A DNA stretch of 64,000 bases. Source: Oceanobacillus salinisoli (GTDB lineage: Bacteria; Bacillota; Bacilli; Bacillales; Amphibacillaceae). Below the pieces are notes generated by a model. The model was not told the DNA's origin. It ran no database searches and was given only the letters and a program-made list of their open reading frames with translations. Positions 8,256 to 16,735 of this stretch are shown piece by piece (positions within the stretch are counted from its first letter, which is position 1; every line of letters begins with the position of its first letter). The position numbers and the translations under genes were made by a program. Location of the stretch: assembly GCF_009733865.1 (NCBI RefSeq), contig NZ_WOFB01000002.1, forward strand, positions 1 through 64,000. The letters are read 5' to 3'.

Positions 8256-8660
8256 TTGGAATTAGCAGGAATAAAAGATGATTTTATTTTACTTTCTAAC
8301 AATCCAAGAGGGCTAGCTGTCTATTTAGGTAGAAACCATAGCAATATTCTTATTTTCCACCCTATAGAAGAACCGAGAGAATCAGAAGAGTTACTCGCTC
8401 ATATAAGGGAGGAGGAAAAGGGGTATTTATTTGACAAGCTAAACCATCAGCATAAATTAGTCGCCTACATTAGTAAACTACCGCTGATGAGAAGCGGTTA
8501 TACATTGTTTTACCAATCATTTGATGATGTCAATCGATTTATTTTGGATTCCATGTATGATGAATTACTGAAATATTTGAAGGAAAAAGCGAACAATAGT
8601 AGTATTTTGGCCTATAATGTAGTCAAAGATGGTGTAGTAAAAGAAGTGCCTTATTTTTAA
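8256..8660 (+). CDS. hypothetical protein, paralogue of 7278-7610
   Basis: A 134-residue protein starting at TTG 8256, with AAGGAAGGG seven bases upstream. Residues 45-70 share the KGYLF...HKLVAYISKLP block with the minus-strand gene at 7278. The C-terminal third is a helical region (DSMYDELLKYLKEKANN) absent from that paralogue. There is no signal peptide or membrane span. Function unknown. It is followed by a strong GC-rich hairpin at 8667-8704. Confidence 0.7.
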   Translation: MELAGIKDDFILLSNNPRGLAVYLGRNHSNILIFHPIEEPRESEELLAHIREEEKGYLFDKLNHQHKLVAYISKLPLMRSGYTLFYQSFDDVNRFILDSMYDELLKYLKEKANNSSILAYNVVKDGVVKEVPYF

Positions 8661-8666
8661 AGAAGC

Positions 8667-8704
8667 ATGGGGACGGTTCTTGCAGTAGTAAGAACCGCCC
8701 CCAT
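8667..8704. terminator. GC-rich hairpin between convergent genes
   Basis: ATGGGGACGGTTCTT pairs with AAGAACCGCCCCCAT with one mismatch. It lies just downstream of the stops of both the plus-strand gene at 8256 and the minus-strand BCCT gene. The GGGGACGGTTCT block recurs near other gene ends (39497, a variant at 12800), so it is a repeated terminator-type sequence. Confidence 0.65.
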
Positions 8705-8710
8705 ACTTCT

Positions 8711-10207
8711 TCATATATTTTTTTTCTTTTTGATCTCTTTCAACTCTGTATTCAGTGCTTTTAACAGGGAAATGCTCATTAAAATTACGATAAAAGAAAA
8801 TGGCAGGGCAGCAGCAATGATAGTATTTTGAAGTGCTGTTAGCCCACCAACGTATAGGAGGACAAGTGCTACAGATGATAGAGCGAATCCCCAAACGATT
8901 TTAACACTTGCTGCAGGATTCAAGGAACCATTTGTAGTTTGCATACCAAGTACAAAGGTTGCTGAATCGGCAGAAGTAATAAAAAAGGTTAGAATCAGTG
9001 CAATGGAAATAATGGACAACAGAAACGAAAAGGATAATTGATCATACATATGGAAATTCAAAACTTCGATTGCATATTGAGTTAAATCCACTCCACTTTC
9101 CTGAACACTGCTTGCGGTTGTCCCGAATGTTGCGAACCATATACCGCAAATAACTGTTGGAACAATCATGACTCCAAACATAAATTCGCGAATCGTTCGG
9201 CCACGGGAGACTCTAGCAATGAACATGCCGACAAATGGTGCCCATGAAATCCACCACGCCCAATAGAAAACTGTCCAGGCATCGAGCCATGCACGATTAT
9301 CACTAGGGAGAGGTGCTGTACGGAAACTCATCTGGATGAGATTTTGCAAATAATAGCCAAAGGTTTCCGTGAATATATTAAGAATTAGCAGAGTTGGTCC
9401 AATAAGGAACATACTAATAAATAGTAAAACAGCGAGTACCATGTTTGCGTTTGATAAAAACTGAATTCCTTTGCTTAAGCCGGTCCAGGCAGATATGAGA
9501 AATAATACGGTGATAATTAGGATAATAAAAAGTTGGCTAACGAAACTTTCTTCCAGCCCGAATAGATGGGAAAGTCCGGCGTTAATCTGTGCTGCACCTA
9601 AACCTAATGAAGTAGCAACCCCAAAGATTGTCGCAAAGGTGGCCAGGACATCGATTGCCTTCCCGGAAGGTCCCTTAATTCGATCACCAAATAATGGCTT
9701 TAATGTAGTGGAAATTAAACCAGGCTCCCCTTTACGAAATTGGAAGAATGCAAGGGCCAGCGCGACTAATCCATACATCGCCCAGCCATGGAGTCCCCAA
9801 TGAAAATAGGTGAATACAAGTCCTTCTTTAATAGCTTGCTCGGAACCAGGGTTTGATAATGGGGCATCTGCATAGGAATGAAGCAATGGTTCCGAAGCAC
9901 CGTAGAATACAAGACCAATCCCGAGTCCAGCAGAGAAAAGCATGGCAATCCATGACGATGTAGAGAAGTCAGGTTTCTCATCATCTCTTCCTAAGCGAAT
10001 TTTTCCATAACGACTAAAGGCAATGAAAAAGGAAATTGCTATAAACCCAAGCATAATCCACATGTAATACCAGCCAAACGTAGTAGATAAGAAGGCATTT
10101 AGATTGGTTGTTAGGTTTTCTGCATATACAGGGAATAAAGCTCCTAATAATACTGCTAAAATAATTAATGCAGCAGTTATGTAAAAGACACTTGTTACTT
10201 TTTTCAT
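8711..10207 (-). CDS. BCCT family osmolyte transporter
   Basis: A 498-residue secondary transporter of the betaine/carnitine/choline family with 12 predicted membrane helices. Diagnostic blocks are SAGLGIGLVFYGASEP (about residues 92-107), the tryptophan-rich WTVFYWAWWISWAPFVGMF and the following ARVSRGRTIREF. The glycine-rich segment has leucine in place of the methionine common in betaine carriers, so the substrate could be betaine, choline or another quaternary amine. The C-terminal tail is short and basic (KELKEIKKKK-like). GGGGGG lies four bases before the ATG. Such carriers import compatible solutes during salt stress, as expected for a halotolerant bacillus. Confidence 0.92.
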   Translation of the reverse strand: MKKVTSVFYITAALIILAVLLGALFPVYAENLTTNLNAFLSTTFGWYYMWIMLGFIAISFFIAFSRYGKIRLGRDDEKPDFSTSSWIAMLFSAGLGIGLVFYGASEPLLHSYADAPLSNPGSEQAIKEGLVFTYFHWGLHGWAMYGLVALALAFFQFRKGEPGLISTTLKPLFGDRIKGPSGKAIDVLATFATIFGVATSLGLGAAQINAGLSHLFGLEESFVSQLFIILIITVLFLISAWTGLSKGIQFLSNANMVLAVLLFISMFLIGPTLLILNIFTETFGYYLQNLIQMSFRTAPLPSDNRAWLDAWTVFYWAWWISWAPFVGMFIARVSRGRTIREFMFGVMIVPTVICGIWFATFGTTASSVQESGVDLTQYAIEVLNFHMYDQLSFSFLLSIISIALILTFFITSADSATFVLGMQTTNGSLNPAASVKIVWGFALSSVALVLLYVGGLTALQNTIIAAALPFSFIVILMSISLLKALNTELKEIKKKKNI

Positions 10208-10347
10208 ATTACCCCCCCAAGATATTTTGATTAAGCCTTAGTATGCAAATATTTCTCAGGAGTATACAAAATTAGTAACTGTCACCATCCTCCGCTTCCG
10301 TAACTACTGTGAACAGCCGTAACCCCTCCAAAAAAAAGGACTAATTT

Positions 10348-10379
10348 TTTCGACAAATTTCGGGAAGTGACAGGCACCA
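10348..10379 (-). repeat. 3'-end repeat (GGTGCCTGTCAC type), copy 2
   Basis: On the minus strand TTGGTGCCTGTCACTTCCCG, then AAATTTGTCG, begins two bases after the TGA of the racemase-family gene. Confidence 0.85.
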
Positions 10380-10381
10380 AA

Positions 10382-11098
10382 TCAAAAGGGGCCTTGAAAT
10401 GAATGATAGACGTAATCAATCATTGTCTTATAGTCGAAAACAGGAAGCTGAACCGCATCTTTTACAGCATTTGTGTAAGGAGGCAGGAAGCTACATTCAA
10501 GTAGAATTGTTTTTATTTGAGGATCATCATGGACCATTTTAGTTGCAAGGGAAATGACCTCCTGTTTGATTCCCTCGTCGTTCAATAAACCACTTTCATT
10601 GATACAAGCATCATAAAAGAATGGCATGTTTTGTAGGCCTTTAATGTGCAGGCGCTGCGTATCGTATATCTTTATTTCACTAAGTAAGTTCTTATTAAGG
10701 CTGGTGGAATCTGCGGTAATAATACCGACCTTTTCTGTTTCGTTTAACATATGTAAAAGAAAAGGAAGTTGCAGCAAACTGGATAAAAATACAGGAACCT
10801 TTAATGCTTGACGTATTTCGTTTTGATAACAAAGCAAAAAGCCGCAATCTGCTGTAATAGCTTTGGCACCATTTTGTATTAGTTCCTTCCCTCTATTAAT
10901 AATTTCCGGTAAAACCATTTCATCCTTATTTGTAATTTTTTGCGCGGTCACCTTTTCCAATGTCCTATATATAATAGGATAGGAATACGAGGCAGCATTG
11001 CCAACATCACCAAGGATTCTTGGTACATTTGTATCCAGCATTAAAATTCCAATCGTATATCCGTAATTTACCTGTCCTTGTTTCGCGTGATATATCAT
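10382..11098 (-). CDS. aspartate/glutamate racemase family protein
   Basis: A 238-residue cytoplasmic protein of the Asp/Glu/hydantoin racemase superfamily. The two expected catalytic cysteines are present: C85 in ITADCGFL and C202 in LLECSFLPPY. The N-terminal GYTIGILMLDT strand and the EKVGIITADSTSL segment fit the fold. The true substrate may be an amino acid, hydantoin or maleate-like diacid. It is divergent from the gene for a glutamate/aspartate-type symporter at 11574, which suggests a link to acidic amino acid use. The ribosome binding site (GGAGCAC) lies close to the ATG. Confidence 0.82.
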   Translation of the reverse strand: MIYHAKQGQVNYGYTIGILMLDTNVPRILGDVGNAASYSYPIIYRTLEKVTAQKITNKDEMVLPEIINRGKELIQNGAKAITADCGFLLCYQNEIRQALKVPVFLSSLLQLPFLLHMLNETEKVGIITADSTSLNKNLLSEIKIYDTQRLHIKGLQNMPFFYDACINESGLLNDEGIKQEVISLATKMVHDDPQIKTILLECSFLPPYTNAVKDAVQLPVFDYKTMIDYVYHSFQGPF

Positions 11099-11573
11099 AC
11101 AGTGCTCCTTTCCGATAACATAATGTTAGTATGGCCGGCATATTTTGATTTCATTACTATTTGGGGAGGGCAGCATGTATTCAAATCGCACGGCCCTCAA
11201 ATCAAAAAGGTGAGAAGAGAAACCCCAATCCTAACTTTTAAAAACAGAATCACAAAAAGCTGGTTCTAATAGTTCTATATTCCTTCAATCTAACGTATTA
11301 TAATAAAAATATTCTGAAAAGTTAATCGGTACATTATCGAGGTCTGTCTTTATTAACGGTTTTAGTCATTTGTTGTAAAAACAAATAGAAACTGGTATGG
11401 AGTATTCCATTCCTGCTTCTGAACATTAAAAAGGAGGGGATGCTTTTAATTTAAAAAAGAAGATTACCCGTAATGAAAAGGGAAGTCATTTTGATTCGAA
11501 TGCTTGGTACCGCCACGTTAAGTTTCTGGAATAATTATGGGATTCTTAGTCATTTAAGAGAGGTGGACAAGAA
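11099..11573. other. 475-bp divergent intergenic region
   Basis: No gene is supported here. The only longer frame, 11078-11269, overlaps the racemase gene in antisense and has no ribosome binding site. An AAGGAGGGG near 11432 precedes an ATG that meets a stop after four codons. The region must hold the promoters of the divergent racemase-family and symporter genes, but I cannot pick out a convincing -35/-10 pair or operator. Confidence 0.4.
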
Positions 11574-12791
11574 ATGAGTTTAACCAAAAAGATATTAATA
11601 GCCCTTTTTCTTGGTGTGATTACTGGTTTAATTTTAACCTTTGTACCGGAAAATATCTATTCTGTCCTGGATACGTACATTTTAAATCCAGTTGGACAAA
11701 TCTTTATTCATTTAATCATGATGCTTGTTGTACCAATTGTGTTTGTATCTATCGTTCTTGGAAGCGCAGGCTTGGGTGATCCAGCTAAGCTTGGGAAGGT
11801 TGGGATACAGACGATCAGTTTTTTCCTTACAACCACAGCCATTGCTCTTTGTATCAGCCTTGCATTGGCATATATGATAAAGCCGGGAACAGAGGGAGTC
11901 TTTAATGTAAGCGCTGCAGATTATGAAGCAAGTGAAGCTCCACCTATCATGGAAACACTCGTGAATATTATCCCAACAAACCCGTTATCCTCCATGTCTT
12001 CGGGGGACATGCTGCAAATTATTGCCTTTGCGGTTTTTGTTGGAATTGCTCTTGCCTTATTAGGGAAAAAGACTCTTGGCATGTACCGGTTATTTGAGCA
12101 AGCAAATGAGATTTTGATGCTGCTGGTTAACATTGTGATGAAAACTGCCCCATATGGTGCGTTCGCTTTAATTGCTTCTGCCATTGGAGGTGCAGGCTTA
12201 AATGCGATTGGATCGATGGGAGCATATATGGGAACCGTAATTTTAGGGCTGATTATTCATGCGGCCTTCACATACAGTCTGGCAATCTGGCTAATTGGAA
12301 AAGGAAACCCAATTCAATTTTATAAAAACTTTTTCCCGGCGATGTCTGTATCTTTTAGTACGGCCAGTTCCAGTGCAACTTTGCCCATTTCGATAAAAAC
12401 GGCCCAGGAAAACATTGGCATCGATAAAAATATCAGCAGTTTCGTCCAGCCACTGGGAGCTACGATTAATATGGACGGTACAGCGATTATGCAAGCAACA
12501 GCTGCGGTATTTATCTCTCAGGTGTATGCGATACCATTGGATTTTAGTGATATCATTATGATTATTCTTACTGCTACATTGGCTAGTATCGGTACGGCTG
12601 GTGTGCCTGGGGTTGGATTGATTATGCTTGCTATGGTGCTAACACAAATTGGTTTGCCTGTCGAAGGAATTGCGCTCATTATTGGTATCGACCGCATACT
12701 TGATATGCTTCGAACCGCATTGAATGTTACCGGAGACGCAACGTGTGCTTACTTAATTTCTGAAAGCGAAAAACGAAAAAAGGCAGGTTAA
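11574..12791 (+). CDS. dicarboxylate/amino acid:cation symporter (DAACS)
   Basis: A 405-residue glutamate-transporter-type protein that couples uptake of glutamate, aspartate or C4-dicarboxylates to Na+ or H+. The structural signatures are all present: the serine-rich re-entrant loop SFSTASSSATLP, the NMDGTAIM motif in helix 7, the second loop GTAGVPG and the substrate-binding D..RT..N..GD at IDRILDMLRTALNVTGDA. There are eight helices plus two hairpins. GAGAGGTGG precedes the ATG at normal spacing. The serine loop and lack of a long tail fit a bacterial GltP/GltT relative. A strong hairpin terminator follows. Confidence 0.93.
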   Translation: MSLTKKILIALFLGVITGLILTFVPENIYSVLDTYILNPVGQIFIHLIMMLVVPIVFVSIVLGSAGLGDPAKLGKVGIQTISFFLTTTAIALCISLALAYMIKPGTEGVFNVSAADYEASEAPPIMETLVNIIPTNPLSSMSSGDMLQIIAFAVFVGIALALLGKKTLGMYRLFEQANEILMLLVNIVMKTAPYGAFALIASAIGGAGLNAIGSMGAYMGTVILGLIIHAAFTYSLAIWLIGKGNPIQFYKNFFPAMSVSFSTASSSATLPISIKTAQENIGIDKNISSFVQPLGATINMDGTAIMQATAAVFISQVYAIPLDFSDIIMIILTATLASIGTAGVPGVGLIMLAMVLTQIGLPVEGIALIIGIDRILDMLRTALNVTGDATCAYLISESEKRKKAG

Positions 12792-12796
12792 TTGGA

Positions 12797-12855
12797 TGCA
12801 TGGGGATGGCTCTTTTGCTTTATTTAAAGCAGAGAAACCATCTCCATGCTTTGTT
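12797..12855 (+). terminator. terminator of the symporter gene
   Basis: GCATGGGGATGG pairs with CCATCTCCATGC, with an inner TGCTTT/AAAGCA stem, followed by TTTGTT. Confidence 0.8.
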
Positions 12856-12879
12856 ATTAATGTGAGCAGAACAGCTGTG

Positions 12880-12970
12880 AGAACTGCTGGAGCAATTAGT
12901 GCTGGTGCTCGTAATGTTGTGCCCGCAGAAAGTTCAGCCCGTAGCGGAAATCAACCTAACAGTTATTTCT
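12880..12970 (+). repeat. decayed Bacillaceae intergenic repeat
   Basis: Fragments GAACTGCTGGAGCA, GCCCGCAGAAAG and AGCGGAAATCAACCTAACAG match the family seen at 155-500. The open frame 12796-13026 that crosses it includes the terminator and the repeat and is not a gene. Confidence 0.6.
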
Positions 12971-13102
12971 GGGTTTATATCAAACCAAAAGCATCAATTA
13001 GTGTGAAAAGACTTATAAAGTTGTGAAGGAAGGTCAGTACCCACTATGCTTGTGATGATGATGACCCATTCTTTATTTATACAAAATTTTTATATAATTA
13101 AC

Positions 13103-13131
13103 TTGAATTACATCAACTCAGATTATATAAT
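13103..13131 (+). promoter_or_regulatory. promoter of fbpB copy 1
   Basis: TTGAAT (13103-13108) and TATAAT (13126-13131) are separated by exactly 17 bases. The same arrangement, TTGATT-17-TATAAT, lies at the same distance before the second copy (16464-16492). A leader block at 13164-13198 (AATAATTTACATTATAAA, then TATGTTATAATAAGTT) is also kept between the two, which suggests a shared regulator or RNA element. No clear Fur box is seen. Confidence 0.7.
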
Positions 13132-13222
13132 TAGAAATGGTAAAAGTATTAGTTAAATATTCTAATAATTTACATTATAAATTATGTTATAATAAGTTGA
13201 AATCTAAAAAGGAGTATGTAAA

Positions 13223-13369
13223 ATGAGACCGAAACTGTTAAATTTTGAACAATTGGTTCAACAAAATAAGCAGGAATTATTAGCAGATGAAAAACGAATA
13301 GCGCAAATCGAGAGGCGTTTGGAAAAGAAACAGGAAGAATCAGTTAAGAAAAAACAATATCAGCAATGA
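13223..13369 (+). CDS. fbpB: FbpB family small basic protein, copy 1
   Basis: A 48-residue protein: MRPKLLNFEQLVQQNKQELL, then a lysine/glutamate-rich helix ending KKKQYQQ. The MRPK..FE.L...NK.E.L.D pattern is that of Fur-regulated basic protein B of Bacillus subtilis, which helps the small RNA FsrA repress non-essential iron proteins when iron is scarce. AAAGGAG lies eight bases before the ATG. It differs from copy 2 (16589) at about nine residues. No Fur box is visible, so iron control is not shown here. A strong terminator follows. Confidence 0.85.
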   Translation: MRPKLLNFEQLVQQNKQELLADEKRIAQIERRLEKKQEESVKKKQYQQ

Positions 13370-13371
13370 TA

Positions 13372-13403
13372 AAGAAGCAGGGAAAGATTTCCTGCTTCTT
13401 TTA
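13372..13403 (+). terminator. terminator of fbpB copy 1
   Basis: AGAAGCAGGAAA pairs with TTTCCTGCTTCT and runs into TTTT. Confidence 0.9.
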
Positions 13404-13484
13404 CACTTTTATATTTTTGGGAAAACAGGCTCTTAGAATAAATATGCAGAGCCTGTTTCAATACTTTTCAATTTCGAAAGTGGA

Positions 13485-15731
13485 CTATTTTTTATTCGGA
13501 TTACCTGCATGCCCTGGTTTTTCAGGGTCACCTGCATGGTTAGGTGCTCCTTGTTCTCCAGCATGGTCTGGTTTACCTTTAGCCTTTCCATTATTATAGG
13601 ATAGTCCGAAATCGTATCCATATGCATCTCCGTGTTTGTTAACATAAACATAAGACGGATCTTCATCGTAACCAGGAACATCTCCTGCGCCATTTTCAAC
13701 TGCTTCCATATTAGCTGGAATAGTAAATGGCATTTTTCCAGTAGGGTTGTAGTTACCACGAATAACATCTACTATTGCTTCTGGTTTAACATTGAATGTA
13801 CTAATTACAGCAGCAGCATTTGGTTCGATAGCTTCTATAATCCATGGGCTGGTCATGTTGATTGAAAGTATAGTTGGGACAGTTTCTTGAATTTCATTGA
13901 TTCGATCAACCTCTGTGATTCCTGTTTCAGGTCCTATCGTAATGGCTGGATCTCCTGTTGATGTCCGTGGACGTACCCACACAAAGGCATGAGTTGCTTC
14001 TTCTACATTATCTGTGATCGTAATACTAGAATCGTATTCTTTGATTGTATCTTTAAGACCGTTTGTAATATCAGTTGAATTGCCAGCAGCAAAAACTTCC
14101 ACATAGAGCTTTACATCATCGATTTTATTATCTTTTAGAGGTAATAGGTTGTCATCATTTCGCAATAGAACAACAGACTTACGATGAGCTTCATCCGCTT
14201 TTTTCTGTGTTTCTGGATTGTTTACCACTTCAAGTGCGTTTTCAGGGTCTGCATAAGGGTTTTCAAATAATCCAAGCTGCATCATTTCTGTAAGTAGATA
14301 GTCGATAGATTGATCAATTCTTTCCTCTTCTACTAACCCATCATTAACAGCGTTGATAAGGTAGGTAGGGTCTGGCTCACCAGAAAAAATGTCCACACCT
14401 GCTTCCATTGCGTATGCAATTCTTTCTTCTTTCGTTAAATCTTCAACGCCCCAAGGCATCGCTGTAGTTATACCAGTGTCGGTATTAATATATCCATCAA
14501 AACCTAACTCACCACGTAGATAGTCTGTAATAAGTGCTCGGTTGTATGCAAAGCCAACTTCTTCAAATTGCTCTGTTTCACTGTACCATGGTACCCCTTG
14601 ATCTGCACTGAATTCGTTACTAGGATAAGCATAGTACGGCATAATAGAAGTTGTACCTGCATCAATCGCTGCCTGGAATGGCGGAATATGATATTTTTCA
14701 AGGCTGCCTTCTGTTGGATATGGATTAAAATTTCCATCTAAATAATGTGGATCTTTTCCATCATCACGAGCTCCACCACCAGGGAAGTGTTTCGTTGTTA
14801 GAGACACACTATTTGGCCCAAGTTCTTCACCTTGGAATCCTTTAACGACGTTATAAATCATATCTGCAGCAAGTTCAGGATGTTCACCAAAGGTTCCACT
14901 TGTTCTTCCCCAAAGTGGGTCAGTGATAATATCTGCCATATACATGTATCCTTTTTGAATACCGGCAGCTCTCCACTCATTTGCAGCAATCTCTGCAAAT
15001 TCTCTTACCATTTCTGTATCACGTGATGCAGCCAGTCCTAATTCACCCGGCCAGGCCGAGAATACGCCAGAAGATTCGGAAAATCCAAAAGCTAAATTAT
15101 CATTAATGTGATTCCGAGGATTCGAAGTTATGACAGCTGGAATCCCTAATCGGGAGCTTTCAGCCACTTCCTGGATTTGATTTAACCATACTGCAAGTTC
15201 ATCAGCTGGTGGATTTTCACGCAAAATAAAATGACGTAAATTGCGGTCCAGTATCCCCTTTGATGTCCCCGATGCATCAAGGACAGGAGTGTCGAATTCA
15301 TAATTCGGGTCACCTGGTTCTGCCCAGCGATTTGTTTCTGACCATACGTCCGATTCACATAATAAATCGTATTCTTCATTAAATTCGCTGCAGCTTGCTC
15401 TGTTTGCACTGTAATGGGAGGAAATAAACATCAAACCAGCTTTTTCCTCCAACGTCATTTTAGAGATTAAATCATCCACTCGTTCATCTACTGGCTGCCT
15501 CCAGTCTTCATATAAATCCAATTCTCCATTGTTATTTAAGTCTCTAAATTCATTGCCATCAATCGTTAAGGTACTCTTTATTCTTGAATGCACTACTGGA
15601 GAATTCGTGGTTTCAGTTCCTGCAGTTCCTGCAGTTTCTGCAGTTACAGACTGGAATACTAATGGTATAACTAATAATAATGCTAAAAACAAAACCATCA
15701 TCTTTTTGATTCGATTTTTGTTCACTTTCAT
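13485..15731 (-). CDS. secreted GH3 family beta-glycosidase
   Basis: A 748-residue exported paralogue of the GH3 protein at 2868. Residues 1-31 are a signal peptide (KKMMVLFLALLLVIPLVF core, cleavage near VTAET). An EF-hand-like loop (DLNNNGELDLYE) follows at about residue 64, then the GH3 barrel with KHFPGGG and nucleophile D418 in NTDTG, and the C-terminal sandwich domain. The last 35 residues are a low-complexity tail with repeated PxHAG units and no membrane anchor. GGGAGGGG lies three bases before the ATG. The promoter carries a cre site and a XylR-like palindrome, so expression is probably sugar-induced and glucose-repressed. It is flanked by two fbpB cassettes. Confidence 0.92.
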   Translation of the reverse strand: MKVNKNRIKKMMVLFLALLLVIPLVFQSVTAETAGTAGTETTNSPVVHSRIKSTLTIDGNEFRDLNNNGELDLYEDWRQPVDERVDDLISKMTLEEKAGLMFISSHYSANRASCSEFNEEYDLLCESDVWSETNRWAEPGDPNYEFDTPVLDASGTSKGILDRNLRHFILRENPPADELAVWLNQIQEVAESSRLGIPAVITSNPRNHINDNLAFGFSESSGVFSAWPGELGLAASRDTEMVREFAEIAANEWRAAGIQKGYMYMADIITDPLWGRTSGTFGEHPELAADMIYNVVKGFQGEELGPNSVSLTTKHFPGGGARDDGKDPHYLDGNFNPYPTEGSLEKYHIPPFQAAIDAGTTSIMPYYAYPSNEFSADQGVPWYSETEQFEEVGFAYNRALITDYLRGELGFDGYINTDTGITTAMPWGVEDLTKEERIAYAMEAGVDIFSGEPDPTYLINAVNDGLVEEERIDQSIDYLLTEMMQLGLFENPYADPENALEVVNNPETQKKADEAHRKSVVLLRNDDNLLPLKDNKIDDVKLYVEVFAAGNSTDITNGLKDTIKEYDSSITITDNVEEATHAFVWVRPRTSTGDPAITIGPETGITEVDRINEIQETVPTILSINMTSPWIIEAIEPNAAAVISTFNVKPEAIVDVIRGNYNPTGKMPFTIPANMEAVENGAGDVPGYDEDPSYVYVNKHGDAYGYDFGLSYNNGKAKGKPDHAGEQGAPNHAGDPEKPGHAGNPNKK

Positions 15732-15801
15732 TTCCCCTCCCTAAATAAAATATATTAGAAATGTGAATAGTAGCCCAAATTCACCTCCTTCATACAGGCA
15801 T

Positions 15802-15828
15802 CCTAATTTGTTTGTCAAACAAACTAGG
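15802..15828. promoter_or_regulatory. XylR/ROK-like operator
   Basis: A 27-bp near-perfect palindrome centred on TTTGTTTG-T-CAAACAAA, between the promoter and the GH3 start. The outer arms CCTAA and CTAGG complete it with one mismatch. It closely resembles the xyl operator bound by XylR (TTAGTTTGTTTG and its mirror), a ROK-family sugar repressor. No ROK regulator gene is in this window. Confidence 0.6.
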
Positions 15829-15839
15829 AATATAGAGAA

Positions 15840-15868
15840 ATTATAACAAATAAGGAAAACGTTTACAA
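15840..15868 (-). promoter_or_regulatory. sigma-A promoter with cre site for the secreted GH3
   Basis: On the minus strand, TTGTAA (15868-15863) and TATAAT (15845-15840) are separated by 17 bases. The plus-strand sequence GGAAAACGTTTACA at 15854-15867 matches the CcpA cre consensus TGWAANCGNTNWCA in all but the first position and overlaps the -35 box. This would give carbon catabolite repression. Confidence 0.7.
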
Positions 15869-16051
15869 TATAATATTTGGAATATTTTAAAGATAGTAAA
15901 TAGTACCTAAATCGATGATGGAAAAATTGGTGTATTTAAAGATGGTTTATAAGTTTAGGGAAATTGGTAAATTATTCTGCGATATTTTTACATAAAGCGC
16001 TTATCCTGAGAGATTCTAGAAATATATAGGAAGGAAAGAGGAGCTGGAACG

Positions 16052-16312
16052 ATGGATTTTTGCCCTTTATGTAATGGAGTCGAAACGGCCGCCGTTGAAT
16101 GTCCGAATTGTCAGGCTACCCTGGAGGATCAAGGGAAAATAACCGATTATTTTGATGACTATAGTGCCTATATGGATATTGATATGATGAAGATGTTTGA
16201 CGGAAATCGGAAATCACTGGAAGATCATGAATGCTTGCATTATTTTTATTGCACAAACTGTCAGCACGAAGAGACAAGAACCATTAGCGACAGTGCCGAT
16301 GGATTTTCTTGA
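16052..16312 (+). CDS. small zinc-ribbon hypothetical protein
   Basis: An 86-residue protein with three CxxC pairs: CPLC at residues 4-7, CPNC near 18-21 and CTNC near 67-70. Two pairs near the N-terminus and one near the C-terminus look like a zinc ribbon or knuckle. The middle is acidic and aromatic (DYFDDYSAYMDIDMMKMF). GGAAGGAAAGAGGAG lies ahead of the ATG. The type is common in Bacillaceae with no known role; no partner gene is adjacent. Confidence 0.7.
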   Translation: MDFCPLCNGVETAAVECPNCQATLEDQGKITDYFDDYSAYMDIDMMKMFDGNRKSLEDHECLHYFYCTNCQHEETRTISDSADGFS

Positions 16313-16321
16313 CTTCAAGTG

Positions 16322-16354
16322 GGAAGCAGGATACGGTTCTGTTGCTTCTTTTTC
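16322..16354 (+). terminator. terminator of the zinc-ribbon gene
   Basis: GAAGCA (16323-16328) pairs with TGCTTC (16343-16348), followed by TTTTT. Confidence 0.6.
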
Positions 16355-16463
16355 GTTATATTACTCGGGGTCCGTAAACAAAATATGACGTAAGGTCAGT
16401 CCCCACTGTGGTATAGGGAGATTGACCTTTTCTTTTGTTTACATAAACTTTAAAAAAAATAAC

Positions 16464-16492
16464 TTGATTTACATTATCACAAGTTTTATAAT
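16464..16492 (+). promoter_or_regulatory. promoter of fbpB copy 2
   Basis: TTGATT and TATAAT are 17 bases apart. The downstream leader 16530-16564 (AATAATTTACATTATAAAC, then TATGTTATAATAAGTT) is almost identical to that of copy 1. Confidence 0.7.
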
Positions 16493-16588
16493 TTAAAATG
16501 GCAAAAATAGTTTATTCATAAAATGTTCAAATAATTTACATTATAAACTATGTTATAATAAGTTATATATTAAAAAGGAGTATGAAAA

Positions 16589-16735
16589 ATGAGACCAAAA
16601 CCATTAAAATTTGAACAATTGGTTCAACAAAATAAACAGGAGTTATTAGAAGATGAAAAGCAAATAGCTCAAATTGAGTTGCGCCTAGAAAAAAAACAGG
16701 AAGAATTGGTTAAGAAAAAACAATATCATCAATGA
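16589..16735 (+). CDS. fbpB: FbpB family small basic protein, copy 2
   Basis: A 48-residue near-duplicate of the protein at 13223, beginning MRPKPLKFEQLVQQNKQELL and ending KKKQYHQ. The promoter, leader, AAAGGAGTATG start context and terminator position are shared with copy 1, so the whole cassette of about 300 bp was duplicated. The secreted GH3 gene and the zinc-ribbon gene now lie between the copies. Function is as for FbpB: an accessory protein in iron-sparing regulation, by family resemblance. Confidence 0.85.
   Translation: MRPKPLKFEQLVQQNKQELLEDEKQIAQIELRLEKKQEELVKKKQYHQ

Noticed and set aside
12796..13026. 76-residue plus-strand frame after the symporter
   Set aside because: It runs through the terminator hairpin and a decayed repeat.
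13040..13222. Fur box before fbpB copy 1
   Set aside because: GATAATGATTATC-like sequence was looked for before both copies and not found. The conserved leader has only an imperfect AT-rich dyad (ACATTATAAATTATGT).
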